Positions 34,701 to 43,935 of a stretch of DNA of 64,000 nt are shown here, piece by piece. The notes below the pieces were generated by a model, which saw only the letters and a program-made list of their open reading frames with translations, did no database searches and had not been told where the DNA came from. This DNA comes from Deltaproteobacteria bacterium (GTDB lineage: Bacteria > Myxococcota > Myxococcia > Myxococcales > SZAS-1): NCBI GenBank assembly GCA_018266075.1, contig JAFEBB010000005.1, positions 1 to 64,000 on the forward strand, in the 5' to 3' direction. Both the position numbers and the translations under genes were made by a program. Position 1 is the first letter of the stretch, and every line of letters starts with the position of its first letter.

Positions 34701-37464
34701 CGCCGATGGCCATGGGGATGAGCAGCGCAGCGATCGCAGGAGGCACCGACGTCGCCGGACCTTCGTCGCGGAGCACAGAACGCGCGAGCTTGGGCAGCTT
34801 CTCGAACGCGACGGCCACCAACGCCATCAGCAGACCGAAGATCGCCAGCGCGGGGATCCACTTCGCACACGCCAGCGCCCCGAGCGTCACGGCGGCGAAT
34901 GCGCCCCAGCCGAACGCGTGTCGCCGCGCGAGCCCCAGCGCCAGCACCGCACCCAGCGCGAGCGCGAGCGTGTCATCCGGCGCGCGCTCGTGCAGCGTTG
35001 CGCTCGCGAGCGTGGGCAGCACGGCCATGACACCGAGCAGCCCCGCGAACAGCGCCAACGGATCGCGCGCGAGCCAGAAGCCCGATGCCGGCCACGGCAA
35101 CGGCGCGCCGAACGGCTTGGTGCCGGGCTCGCACTCGGGCGGATGCGCGTGCGCGAAGCCCGAGGCGATGAGCGCGAGGAATGCCGGCGCGAGCAGCAGC
35201 CGCGCGTCGATCCACGCCGGATGCGGAATCTGGAGCGCCCACCACGCACCGAGCACGGCCACGCACGCAGCGGCGTAGGCGGGGAGCTGCGACCGCGTCT
35301 CGAGGGCGAGCAGCACGAGCAGCACGGCCGCGGCGCCGAGGGTGGCGGCGGCGAGCTCGGGACTGTCGGCCACGAGCGCCCACGGAACCGACGCGGCCGC
35401 GAGGAACAGCGCCTCGCCCACCATGCCCGGTCGCTGCCGGTCGGGCGCGATGCGGGCGATCACCACCAGCCCGAGGCCCGAAGCGATGGCGAAGAGCGCC
35501 TGGGTGTCGCCGCCGAGCGAGTGCGAGACGTCCCAGCCGAGCAGGGCGATGACCCAGCCGAAGAGGTAGCCCGCCGCCGCGTGATCCGCGAGCCAGAGCG
35601 CGGCGCCGAGCAGCAGCGTCAGCGCGATCGATGACCAGAGGCCCGGGCGAACCTCCGTCGAGCTGTGCGCGACGACAGTGAGCAGCAACGTCAGCGCTGC
35701 GCCCGACCAACCCAGCGGCCGGTACAGCCACGGCTGGTTCTTGGCGTGCGCACGCCGCGCGAGGAAGCCGAGCAGCACCAGGTACGGCACGGTCGACACG
35801 CCCGCGTAGGCCACGGGCAGCGACTGGCTCGGCGCGTAGCCCAGGGCCTGCCGCGCGGCCGCGAGCAGCTGGGCGACGCCGTTCCGGATCAGGTCGGGCG
35901 AGAGGTAGTACGCGAAGAGCCCGAGCACCGACGCGATGGCCACGAACGCGCTGCGCCGGTACGTCCGCGCGGCGTCCGCGAAGGCGAGCGTGGCCACCAT
36001 CGCCGCCGCAGCCGCCGACGCCTCCGCCACGAGCGACGCCAGCGCGCCCACCGCGAGCAGCGCCATCGCCGCGAGCGTCGTGGCCGGCACCTTCGGGCGA
36101 TCGCCCGTCGCACCCACGCGCGCAACGTCGGCGCGCATCGCAATCCAGCCCAGCGCAGCGGTCACCGGTCCGTAGAGCTCGAGGCCCGGCTCGGGCGAGG
36201 CGCTGAAGTGCAGGCGCGCGAGGTCGAAGGCCGCCAGATAGAGCAGCGAGAGCGCGCCGAACGCCTGCGACGCGCGCTCCATGGCCGGCTCGCGCACGCG
36301 CATCAGGCCCGTGGCCGAGAAGAGCGCGGCCAGCGGCACGAGCGCGCAGAGCCGCGGATCCGACGCAGCCCACGGAACGGCCAGCTCCCACGCGAGCAGC
36401 ACGCCACCGGTGGCGGCCACGCGCAGGCTCATCCGGTCGTCGAAGCGGTCGCAGGCGAGCTTGAGCAGCCACGTGGACGCCGCCGCGCCGAGGACGCCCG
36501 CGCCGAGGAAGAGCGCGCCGTGTTGCTCGCGGAGCGGATCGAGCGTGACCAGCGCCACGGGTGCGACCGCGGCGCCGATGAGGCTCAGGATGCGGCCGGC
36601 GCTGGTGAGCTGCTTCTTCTCGCCGAGCAGGAAGCCCGCGCCGCCAAACGCCGCGGCGTAGAGCGTCATCATGCTGAAGACGATGAGCGAGCGGGCCACG
36701 TCGCTGCCCGCGCGCAGGTACGCCTGCGACGCCACGTACAGCGACCCGGACACGATGCAGAACGCGCCCACGAACCAGATGGCGTTGTCGTAGAGGAACG
36801 GCCGCCAGACCTTGTTCCAGCTCGACTCGCGCTCGACGATCTTCTCCACCTTGCTCGGCGGCGGCGCGCCCAGCTCGGTAAGCGCGAGCGGGCCTTCGAC
36901 AGCGCCGCTCGCGAGCGCCGCAGCGTCGGCGGCGAGCGCGATGGCCGGAACGGGCTCCGGCACCGGCTTCGGCGGCTCGACGAGCTCGTTGACCACGGCC
37001 GGCAGGACGACGGACGCGGGTTCGTGGCTGGTGGCTGGTGGCTGGTGGCTGGTCTCGGGCGCCGGTTCGGACGGCCGATCGTGGATCGCGGCTCGTGGCT
37101 CGTGGCTCGCTGCAACTGGGGCTGGGGATGCGGTTTCGGAGTGAATCGGAGCAGGAGGTTGCTGCACCTCGGCGAACTTCACCTTCGGCAGCAGCGCTTC
37201 CGCGCTCGACACACGCCGATCCATCTCATCCAGCGTCGCCTCGAGCCGCTTGGCGCGCTCGCGATACGGCTCCGAGAGCTTCTTCGCGAACTTGCCCGGC
37301 AGATCGCCGCGGCGCTCCCACGACTCCACCGCATCAATCAGGAAGAAGTGTTGCTGCAGATCGCGCTGCACCAGTTCGCGCGGGCGATCCTCGAGCGGAC
37401 CACCACACGCCACGCAAAAGCGCGTCTTGGGCCCTCGCTCCTCGCTGCATCGCGGGCAGTACAT
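31726..37464 (-). CDS. Giant zinc-ribbon polytopic membrane protein (1912 aa)
   Basis: A single frame of 1912 residues. Residues 1-20 form a zinc ribbon (C3, C6, C17, C20). Then comes a helical charged stretch (to about 95), a Pro/Ala/Glu-rich low-complexity region (about 100-215, with repeats such as ATSHEPA), and from about 230 to the end dozens of hydrophobic segments, which I estimate at more than 40 membrane spans, in loosely repeating Ala/Leu-rich blocks. The style resembles DUF2339/DUF2157-type proteins, which are usually far shorter. GGGGG lies 6 bases upstream of the ATG. No enzymatic motif is visible. It stands alone and converges on sppA. Confidence 0.88.
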   Translation of the reverse strand: MYCPRCSEERGPKTRFCVACGGPLEDRPRELVQRDLQQHFFLIDAVESWERRGDLPGKFAKKLSEPYRERAKRLEATLDEMDRRVSSAEALLPKVKFAEVQQPPAPIHSETASPAPVAASHEPRAAIHDRPSEPAPETSHQPPATSHEPASVVLPAVVNELVEPPKPVPEPVPAIALAADAAALASGAVEGPLALTELGAPPPSKVEKIVERESSWNKVWRPFLYDNAIWFVGAFCIVSGSLYVASQAYLRAGSDVARSLIVFSMMTLYAAAFGGAGFLLGEKKQLTSAGRILSLIGAAVAPVALVTLDPLREQHGALFLGAGVLGAAASTWLLKLACDRFDDRMSLRVAATGGVLLAWELAVPWAASDPRLCALVPLAALFSATGLMRVREPAMERASQAFGALSLLYLAAFDLARLHFSASPEPGLELYGPVTAALGWIAMRADVARVGATGDRPKVPATTLAAMALLAVGALASLVAEASAAAAAMVATLAFADAARTYRRSAFVAIASVLGLFAYYLSPDLIRNGVAQLLAAARQALGYAPSQSLPVAYAGVSTVPYLVLLGFLARRAHAKNQPWLYRPLGWSGAALTLLLTVVAHSSTEVRPGLWSSIALTLLLGAALWLADHAAAGYLFGWVIALLGWDVSHSLGGDTQALFAIASGLGLVVIARIAPDRQRPGMVGEALFLAAASVPWALVADSPELAAATLGAAAVLLVLLALETRSQLPAYAAACVAVLGAWWALQIPHPAWIDARLLLAPAFLALIASGFAHAHPPECEPGTKPFGAPLPWPASGFWLARDPLALFAGLLGVMAVLPTLASATLHERAPDDTLALALGAVLALGLARRHAFGWGAFAAVTLGALACAKWIPALAIFGLLMALVAVAFEKLPKLARSVLRDEGPATSVPPAIAALLIPMAIGAHVASPWLALGALAYVVLLRWRDAPALWLPLAFLAAWWATEPQSSDVPGLSAGALALGTAVLGLVAAKRPRWVELAFGGKAEGIALTAIVLVLLAPILAGADALAIDRSHVVTHVDAAEVLALFAMAYLLLAHQTENALALFAGAAMGVLAAAFYWPTAAPDILLGSAIAFGVLANLARALGSAAEAVFGPKPAKTIGYALGVLALLCISGAALCGLDGRASDAWWHLAPYAAALVVFLSARALGWAPLQPAAVGLLIAAELARAKDPAHATHLVLAAGAAGLGLALLTRRFPSALTLVFLDRSPDRGRAQTLRWSMLVAMLLAIGGALSIAAYDDVAMDVPVAVSCALLTLAALAAPGPLWWPVAGVLAMVDALGNGKVANVLPAFVVLNVLLALAGLLRVRRVERVLQRVFGAVDAEGDAPESFRPYAGALSMTAAWTIGVGVVALALGIYDRLDLRRGTEPTGLLVAEYLPIAALHLLWRRRGVWALGLVYAALVLPVAYVAPVDMRPVLLALTALPFALIAWRIPNHAEGRLLARVGLAMPARRRKIAASLAFATVVLLALAGLAATGFELGEWQTPATAAILTVALVVGSLRERGGRFLALALLPLTAHLALAWLGVKLATGRPHEAILGAWALASAGLAVAAERFAQGDKKRADILVAAHLYFVLGALELGGAMGLMNGMLPKELAFAALAAALLGTFATLRALDTGNEIYAYLAQLALLALYLLVRIQTDLIGARSDRDALASVLLGFAFLGLHALAKRADAEVFDRPMTIATHALPLVGLVFVPHLDAGQAALYAAGLAMHYAAVSASLGGSKIAAVLSGIALNAALAVTWASRGINDPQFYAIPFGATLLAFARIFRKDLSDNGRFWMRTVGILTVYLASVASSVMYDELGYVMICAVVCVVGVLLGVMLRVKSYVYLGTAVLVLDVLSYGARRGLHNGLVLGIMLTLLGFMLVGGWVFFLSKREELLRRYAAVQALMRDWE

Positions 37465-37610
37465 GCCAACCCCCGAGTTGCGCCTGCGCCCCCAGATGCT
37501 CCGGGAGCCGGTATCATCCCAGCGTCACGGCTCGCGAACCAGCGATGTGCGTCGCGCGTGCCAGACCGCAAGGTCCCGAAACCGCGGACGCGAGCACCGG
37601 AGGACGGCGA

Positions 37611-38015
37611 ATGTTGGACAGGGTGTGGCGAGTCGTCTGTGGCATGGCCATGACAATGCTGATCGCCGGCTGCCCGCAGGCCCCTGTGACGCCGCCCACA
37701 CCCGACCAGCCCGACGCCGCCCCGCGCGCCGCGCTCCAGGCCTTCCTCGAAGCTCAGCAACAGGGCGACTTCGCCAAGGCCTACGCGTTGCTCTCGGCAC
37801 CGCTGCGCGCCCGCTACACGCCCGAGCGCCTGCAGGCGGACTACGCGCGCGATCACGCGCTCGCGGATGACAAGCTCGCCCGCATTCGCGCGGCGCTCGC
37901 CTCGGGCACGCCGCTCGATGTCCACGGAGCGGACGCTGCGCTGTTGCTTGGCGAAGGGCGCGCGGTGCACCTCGTCGATGAGCGCGGCGCCTGGCACGTG
38001 GCCAATCTGGAGTAG
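37611..38015 (+). CDS. Small lipoprotein with SnoaL/DUF4878-like domain
   Basis: A 134-residue lipoprotein (lipobox IAGC) with a soluble domain of about 90 residues whose pattern, AALQAFLEAQQQGDFAKAYALLSAPLRARY, fits the cystatin/NTF2-like domains seen in DUF4878-type lipoproteins. GGAGGA lies 6 bases upstream of the ATG at 37611. It follows the divergent giant gene by about 146 bases and precedes an oxidoreductase gene by 54. Confidence 0.8.
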   Translation: MLDRVWRVVCGMAMTMLIAGCPQAPVTPPTPDQPDAAPRAALQAFLEAQQQGDFAKAYALLSAPLRARYTPERLQADYARDHALADDKLARIRAALASGTPLDVHGADAALLLGEGRAVHLVDERGAWHVANLE

Positions 38016-38069
38016 GGCGCCGCCGAGCCCGCCTTGCTAACCATGGGTGGCCTGCTTCCGAGCCCGCCC

Positions 38070-39065
38070 ATGACCCTGCCGCTTTCGCTGCTGGAGCTTT
38101 CGCCCGTGGGTGCTGGCGTCGCGCCGAGCCAAGCCGTGCGCGAATCGGTGGAGCTGGCCCGCGCTGCGGAGCGCCTGGGCTTCTCGCGCTTCTGGGTGGC
38201 CGAGCATCACAACATGCCCTCGATCGCCACCTCGGCGCCGGAGGTGCTCATCGCGCACCTCGCGGCCAACACCTCGCGCATCCGGATCGGCGCCGGTGGG
38301 ATCATGTTGCCCAACCACACGCCGCTGCGCGTGGTGGAGATCTTTCGCACGCTGGAGGCGCTCCATCCCGGCCGCATCGATCTTGGCCTGGGCCGCGCGC
38401 CGGGCACGGATCCGCTGACCTCGTCGGCGCTTCGGCGCAGCGACGATCCCGACGTGAACCAGCTCCTGGTCGAGCTCATCGCCTTCGAGCGCGGCGCGTT
38501 CCCCGAAGACCATCCGTTTCGCGCCATCACGCCCATGCCCAGCGACGTGCGCATCGGCGCGTTGTGGATGCTCGGCTCGACCCATGCGGGCGCCCAGATC
38601 GCCGCGCAGCTCGGGACGCGCTACGCCTTCGCGGGGCACTTCTCGATGCGGTTCGGCATGGAGGCGCTCGAGATCTACCGGCGCTTCTTTCAGCCGTCGG
38701 ACGAGCTGGCGAAGCCGTACGCGATGCTCGCCGTGACCGCCGTCTGCGCCGAGACCGACGAGGAAGCGCAGCGCCTGGCCGCGCCGCTGAAGCTGGCCAT
38801 CGCTCGCAGCCGGTTGGGCAAGCCGCAGCCCATCGCGTCGGTGGAGGAGGCGATGGCGTACCGCTTCTCGACCGCCGAGCAGGCGATCATCGACGAGTTC
38901 TTCGCGGGGGCCGTCATCGGCTCGCCGTCGCGCGTGGCCCAGGGCCTGCGCGAGCTCGCCGCCAAGACCGGTGCTGACGAGCTCATGCTCTCTGCGCTCG
39001 TGCCGGACCTGAAATCGCGCATCCGCTCGCTGGAGCTGATCGCCGACGCGATGAAGTCGCCCTGA
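38070..39065 (+). CDS. LLM-class flavin-dependent oxidoreductase
   Basis: A 331-residue luciferase-like monooxygenase-fold flavoprotein of the YhbW-like type. Typical blocks are LELSPVGAG, FSRFWVAEHHNMPSIA, RIRIGAGGIMLPNH, RIDLGLGRAPGTD, and a late GSPSRVAQGLREL. These proteins bind FMN or F420; which one is used here cannot be told. The ATG at 38070 begins right at the conserved N-terminus; an upstream ATG at 38034 adds a non-conserved stretch. Confidence 0.9.
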   Translation: MTLPLSLLELSPVGAGVAPSQAVRESVELARAAERLGFSRFWVAEHHNMPSIATSAPEVLIAHLAANTSRIRIGAGGIMLPNHTPLRVVEIFRTLEALHPGRIDLGLGRAPGTDPLTSSALRRSDDPDVNQLLVELIAFERGAFPEDHPFRAITPMPSDVRIGALWMLGSTHAGAQIAAQLGTRYAFAGHFSMRFGMEALEIYRRFFQPSDELAKPYAMLAVTAVCAETDEEAQRLAAPLKLAIARSRLGKPQPIASVEEAMAYRFSTAEQAIIDEFFAGAVIGSPSRVAQGLRELAAKTGADELMLSALVPDLKSRIRSLELIADAMKSP

Positions 39066-39156
39066 CCAGCACGATTCCTGCTCTTCCGAACGGCTCACAC
39101 GGCGCGCCGCGGGCTTGGACCCGCACGCGCGGTGAACCGTCGACGGAGGCGCTCAA

Positions 39157-39806
39157 ATGCTGGCGTACGTGCTCGCGTTGCACCTGATGTCGCCGCAACT
39201 GCGACTTTCGATTCCAGACCTCGACGTGCCCCGTCCCGTGCGAGTGGAGCCCGCGACCCGCCTGCGGACTTCGAGAAGCCGCACCACGATCGCGACGATC
39301 CCGAGGGCGATGCGCGCTCGCGAGAGTTCTGGTCGGCCATGGGCGGCATGGTGGGCGGCCACGGAATCGCCGCCGGCTGCGCGTTCATGGCGGCACTCGC
39401 TTTCACGCCCTTCAATGACCCCAGGGCCGACATCCCGGCGTCAGCGGGAGCGGGACTGTTCTTCGGGTTCCTGGCCGAAATCATCGTGGTGCCGCTCGTG
39501 GCGAGCCTGTTCGCCACCTGGGAAGCGCCCAGCGGCGCGTCGCTGTGGTCGCCGTTCTGGCGCGGCTTTCTCGTTCACGCCGGCGCGCTCTTTGGCTTGG
39601 GGGCCTTTGCGACGCTCAGCGTGCCAACGGCCATCATCGGATTCGCCTTGTTCGTCGCGGTCGAGTTCGTGGGCGTGCCGAAGATCATCGTCGCGGGGCT
39701 CAACCTCGAATCGGATCCGCCGAGCGCGTCCACGCCTGCGCCCGCCTCGCACGCCCAGGCGACCGACGGCTCGCCGCGCACGCTCGCCTGGGGCCTTGCG
39801 TTCTAG
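39157..39806 (+). pseudogene. Membrane protein gene with an apparent frameshift
   Basis: A small membrane protein gene read in two frames. The ATG at 39157 has GGAGG 7 bases upstream and opens a frame with excellent G/C-ending codons to about 39240 (MLAYVLALHLMSPQ, VPRPVRVEPA). From about 39250 a different frame carries the protein (DPPADFEKPHHDRDDPEGDA, then GGMVGGHGIAAG and three or four membrane segments to 39806). Upstream of 39240 the second frame has mostly A/T-ending codons, so it is not coding there. Either a real inactivating shift, a programmed shift, or an assembly error. No known family. Confidence 0.55.
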
Positions 39807-39866
39807 CGACCAAGCCCGAGGCTCTTCGCCTTGACAGTTGAGGCCCAGGCCGTGATCTTGCGCGCC

Positions 39867-40952
<1,086 letters not shown>

Positions 40953-40994
40953 CAGCGCCTCTCGCTCAAGATTCTTCTGGTCCGAATTGACGGA

Positions 40995-41022
40995 TTGCGA
41001 ACGCGTGGCCGGGTGGTACGGT
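40995..41022 (+). promoter_or_regulatory. Promoter that decides the start of the membrane protein gene
   Basis: TTGCGA (40995-41000), a 16-base spacer and TACGGT (41017-41022). The expected start at about 41029 lies just before the ATG at 41033; a GTG at 41021 falls inside the -10 element and so is an unlikely start codon. Confidence 0.5.
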
Positions 41023-41032
41023 GCCGCGCCCG

Positions 41033-42364
41033 ATGCGCCGCCTCGCCCCGATCTTTGCGCTCGCCTGCGTGGCGCTGGTGCTCTTCTTTCATCAAGAGGA
41101 GAGCCCGAACCCGCTCTCGCGCTTGCTGACGCCGTACGCGCTGGTGGAGCACCACACGCTCCAGGCCGATGCGTGGCGCGACGCGTACGACAAGGCGATC
41201 GTCGACGGGCACGTGTACAGCGACAAGGCGCCGCTCTCGAGCTTCCTGGTGCTGCCGTTCTACGCGGGGATGCGGCTGTTCGAGCACGGCCCGCAGACGA
41301 TGGCCGACAAGGCCGCGGCGGTGCACATCGGCGATGTGGTCGGTGCGGCGATCCCGTTCGCCATCTTCGCGCTGCTCTTGTTGCGACGCGGTCGGCGCGA
41401 AGGCCTGAGCCCGGAGCTCTCGGTGGCCGTGGCGCTCGCGGCGACGTTCGGCACGTTCCTCTTCAACTACGGCGGCGCGTTCTTCGGGCACATGCTCGCG
41501 GCCACGTTCCTCGTCGGCGGCTGGGTGCTCGCCACGGAGGACAAGCACCTGCGGCTCGCGGGATTCCTGGGCGGCTGCAGCGTGCTCACCGAGTATCCGC
41601 TCGTGCTGCTTCAGGCGGCGATCGTGGTGGCGCTCTGGTTCGAGCCGGATCGCGTGCGCAAGGTGCGCGACTACGTCATCGGCGCGGCGCCATGCGCGGT
41701 GCTGCTGTTCGTGTGGAACTTCGCCGTCACCGGCAACCCGCTCGACTTCCCGTACTCGCACGTGCCCGACTTGTTCCGGCCGATGCAGCACCACTTTGGC
41801 ATCGCGCTGCCGGATCCGGCTGCGGCGTGGGAGCTGAGCTTCGGGCAGTTCCGCGGTGCGTTCTTCTACGCGCCGGCGCTGCTCCTGCTGGTTCCGCTGC
41901 TCGGCTACGCGTTCCCCGGGCCGAACGCGCGGCGCAACGTGGTGCTCGTTGCCGCAGCGGGCTACCTGCTCTTCGTGAGCTCGTACTTTCAGTGGGACGG
42001 AGGCTGGTGCACCGGCCCGAGGCACCTCCTGCCGCCCGTGGCGCTGCTGCTCTACGAGGGCGTGGGCGCGCTGGCGAAGAACCCGCGCTTCCTGAAGCCC
42101 TTCGCGGCGCTGTCGGCGATGGGCGTGGCCGTGAACCTGCTCGCGGTGTCGACGAACCCGTGCCCGCCCGATCAGGCGAAGCTGCCCGTGTTCCAGGTCT
42201 TCTGGCCGCGGCTCATGGACGGCAAGACCGCCGACGCGATCCTCGTCGACCTCGGCGCGCCGCGCGGCGCGTACCTGGTGGGCATCTGGCTGGTGCTCTT
42301 CGTCGCCGGCGGGGTGGGGCTCGCGTTCGCGGCGCGGAAGCTGCTGGCGGCGGAGAAGGCTTAA
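41033..42364 (+). CDS. Polytopic membrane protein, glycosyltransferase-like
   Basis: A 443-residue protein with about ten membrane segments. The first loop, after segment one, is large (about 25-60) with DGHVYSDKAPLSSF, a position typical of the acidic catalytic loop in GT-C-type glycosyltransferases, and a later segment has QWDGGWCTGPRHLLP, a recurrent motif of bacterial hypothetical membrane proteins of this type. I infer a GT-C-like or related lipid-carrier enzyme, but no substrate. The start follows from the promoter geometry. Confidence 0.82.
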   Translation: MRRLAPIFALACVALVLFFHQEESPNPLSRLLTPYALVEHHTLQADAWRDAYDKAIVDGHVYSDKAPLSSFLVLPFYAGMRLFEHGPQTMADKAAAVHIGDVVGAAIPFAIFALLLLRRGRREGLSPELSVAVALAATFGTFLFNYGGAFFGHMLAATFLVGGWVLATEDKHLRLAGFLGGCSVLTEYPLVLLQAAIVVALWFEPDRVRKVRDYVIGAAPCAVLLFVWNFAVTGNPLDFPYSHVPDLFRPMQHHFGIALPDPAAAWELSFGQFRGAFFYAPALLLLVPLLGYAFPGPNARRNVVLVAAAGYLLFVSSYFQWDGGWCTGPRHLLPPVALLLYEGVGALAKNPRFLKPFAALSAMGVAVNLLAVSTNPCPPDQAKLPVFQVFWPRLMDGKTADAILVDLGAPRGAYLVGIWLVLFVAGGVGLAFAARKLLAAEKA

Positions 42365-42383
42365 CCGTTTCGTTAAGCGTCGC

Positions 42384-42409
42384 TTGCCTGGCCGCGGCTG
42401 GGCTACACT
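42384..42409 (+). promoter_or_regulatory. Possible leaderless promoter of the peptidase-MA gene
   Basis: TACACT at 42404-42409 is a good -10, and the usual 6-7 base step puts the transcript start at the GTG at 42416 itself. The upstream TTGCCT (42384-42389) is only 14 bases away, which is short, so the -35 assignment is weak. Confidence 0.35.
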
Positions 42410-42415
42410 CTGCGC

Positions 42416-43801
42416 GTGCACGCCCTCCTGCTCCTCGCGGCGCTCGCCGCGCCCGCCTCGACCGCCGCCGACGCTGAGAAGCTCGCCCACGCCAAGGACT
42501 GGGACAACCTGTACCTGGCCTTCTCGTCCGGCGATCCCGCGAAGTTCTCAGCCGCGGATCGCACCAAGATCGGCGACGCGTTGCTCACGGGCGCCAAGGC
42601 CATGGCCTCGAGCGATCCGGTGATGGCCGTCTCGTTGGGCGAGCGCGCCGTCGCGTTCAACGAGAGCGTGGACTCGCTGCTCGAGGCGGCGTCGCTCGAG
42701 GAGAAGGCCGACCAGAACGGCCAGGCGGCGAAGTTCCTCGAGCGCGCGGTGGCGGTGGATCCCAAGAGCGGCGCGGCGCACCTCGCGCGCGCCCAGCACG
42801 CGCTCCACGAGAACGACTCCGCGCTCTGCCTCAAGGAGCTCGACGCCGTGCCTGCCGGTTTCCAGGCCGCGCAGGTGAAGGCCCTGCGAACCAAGGCGCA
42901 AGCCAAAGTCGTGGAGAAGCAGGCCGACGAGGCCGCGCTGGATCGCGTGCAGCAGCAGGTGGCCAACAACCAGATGAAGGCGCCGGATCAGGCCGCGCCC
43001 AAGCAAATCAAGCCGGAGCCTGCGAACGCCAAGATGGTGAACATGGTCGATCCCGCGGATCGCATCGACGGCGCGGCGATGGCCGGGCTGCGTCAGAAGG
43101 CGGGGGAGCACTTCGTGTTCGCGTACGGCAACAACGAGCGCGACTGGGGCCAGCGCGCGGACTACGAGGGCCATGTCGAGGAAGCGCTCGAAGAGGCCTA
43201 CGAGTACGTGGGCGAGGCGATGCACACCAACCGCACCGAGCCGGTGCAGGTGGTGCTCTACACCAAGCAGGAGTACGAGTTTCACTTCGGCGGGAGCGCG
43301 CTCTCGCGTGCGGCCGGCTTCTTCTCGGGGAAGATCCGCATCAACGGCGCCGAAGAGATGACGCCCGAGGTGCGCGCGGTCATCGTGCACGAGTACGTGC
43401 ACGCGGTGCTCGGCGAGCTCATGGGCCCCCGGGGCAGCTGCCCGCAGTGGGTGAATGAAGGCTTCGCCACGTATGTCGAGAACATGTACCGCTCGAGCCG
43501 CGGCATGCCCGGCGCCGACGACATCTGGCGCACCGAGCTCCACGCCATGGCCGTCGCCGGCCGGCTGCCCAAGGTGGCCAGCCTCGACCGCAGCTTCCTC
43601 GAGTACAGCAACCCCCGCGTGGCCTACGCGACGTCGGGCGAGGCGATGAGGCTCCTGGTCGAGCGCTACGGCATGGACACGTTCGTCACCGCGCTGCACG
43701 ACTCCGCGAAGATGGGCTGGCCCCGGTCGATGGCCGAGCACCTGCCCGCCGACATGGACGGCCTCGACGACGAGATCAAGAGCAACCTCTCGAAGCTCTG
43801 A
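42416..43801 (+). CDS. Exported peptidase-MA-like zinc metalloprotease with TPR-like N-terminus
   Basis: A 461-residue protein: short signal peptide (LLLLAALAAPAS), an alpha-helical TPR-like region (about 20-170), a linker rich in Lys/Pro/Glu, and a gluzincin-type peptidase domain of the peptidase-MA family. HEYVH spans residues 325-329, and the third ligand, E348, lies in the downstream WVNEGFATYVE. The protein probably acts in the periplasm or at the surface. Starts with GTG at 42416 and shows no ribosome site. Confidence 0.88.
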   Translation: MHALLLLAALAAPASTAADAEKLAHAKDWDNLYLAFSSGDPAKFSAADRTKIGDALLTGAKAMASSDPVMAVSLGERAVAFNESVDSLLEAASLEEKADQNGQAAKFLERAVAVDPKSGAAHLARAQHALHENDSALCLKELDAVPAGFQAAQVKALRTKAQAKVVEKQADEAALDRVQQQVANNQMKAPDQAAPKQIKPEPANAKMVNMVDPADRIDGAAMAGLRQKAGEHFVFAYGNNERDWGQRADYEGHVEEALEEAYEYVGEAMHTNRTEPVQVVLYTKQEYEFHFGGSALSRAAGFFSGKIRINGAEEMTPEVRAVIVHEYVHAVLGELMGPRGSCPQWVNEGFATYVENMYRSSRGMPGADDIWRTELHAMAVAGRLPKVASLDRSFLEYSNPRVAYATSGEAMRLLVERYGMDTFVTALHDSAKMGWPRSMAEHLPADMDGLDDEIKSNLSKL

Positions 43802-43935
43802 GCGAGCGAGCGGCCGAGCGCGGATGAAGGCCTGGCCACTTCTCAACCACCTCGGCCAAACCTGTTGTTTGTGCCTGGCTGGGGGCGGGGTAACATCGCG
43901 AACGCCTGAGCTGAAAAGCAACGCCACGGCCACCC

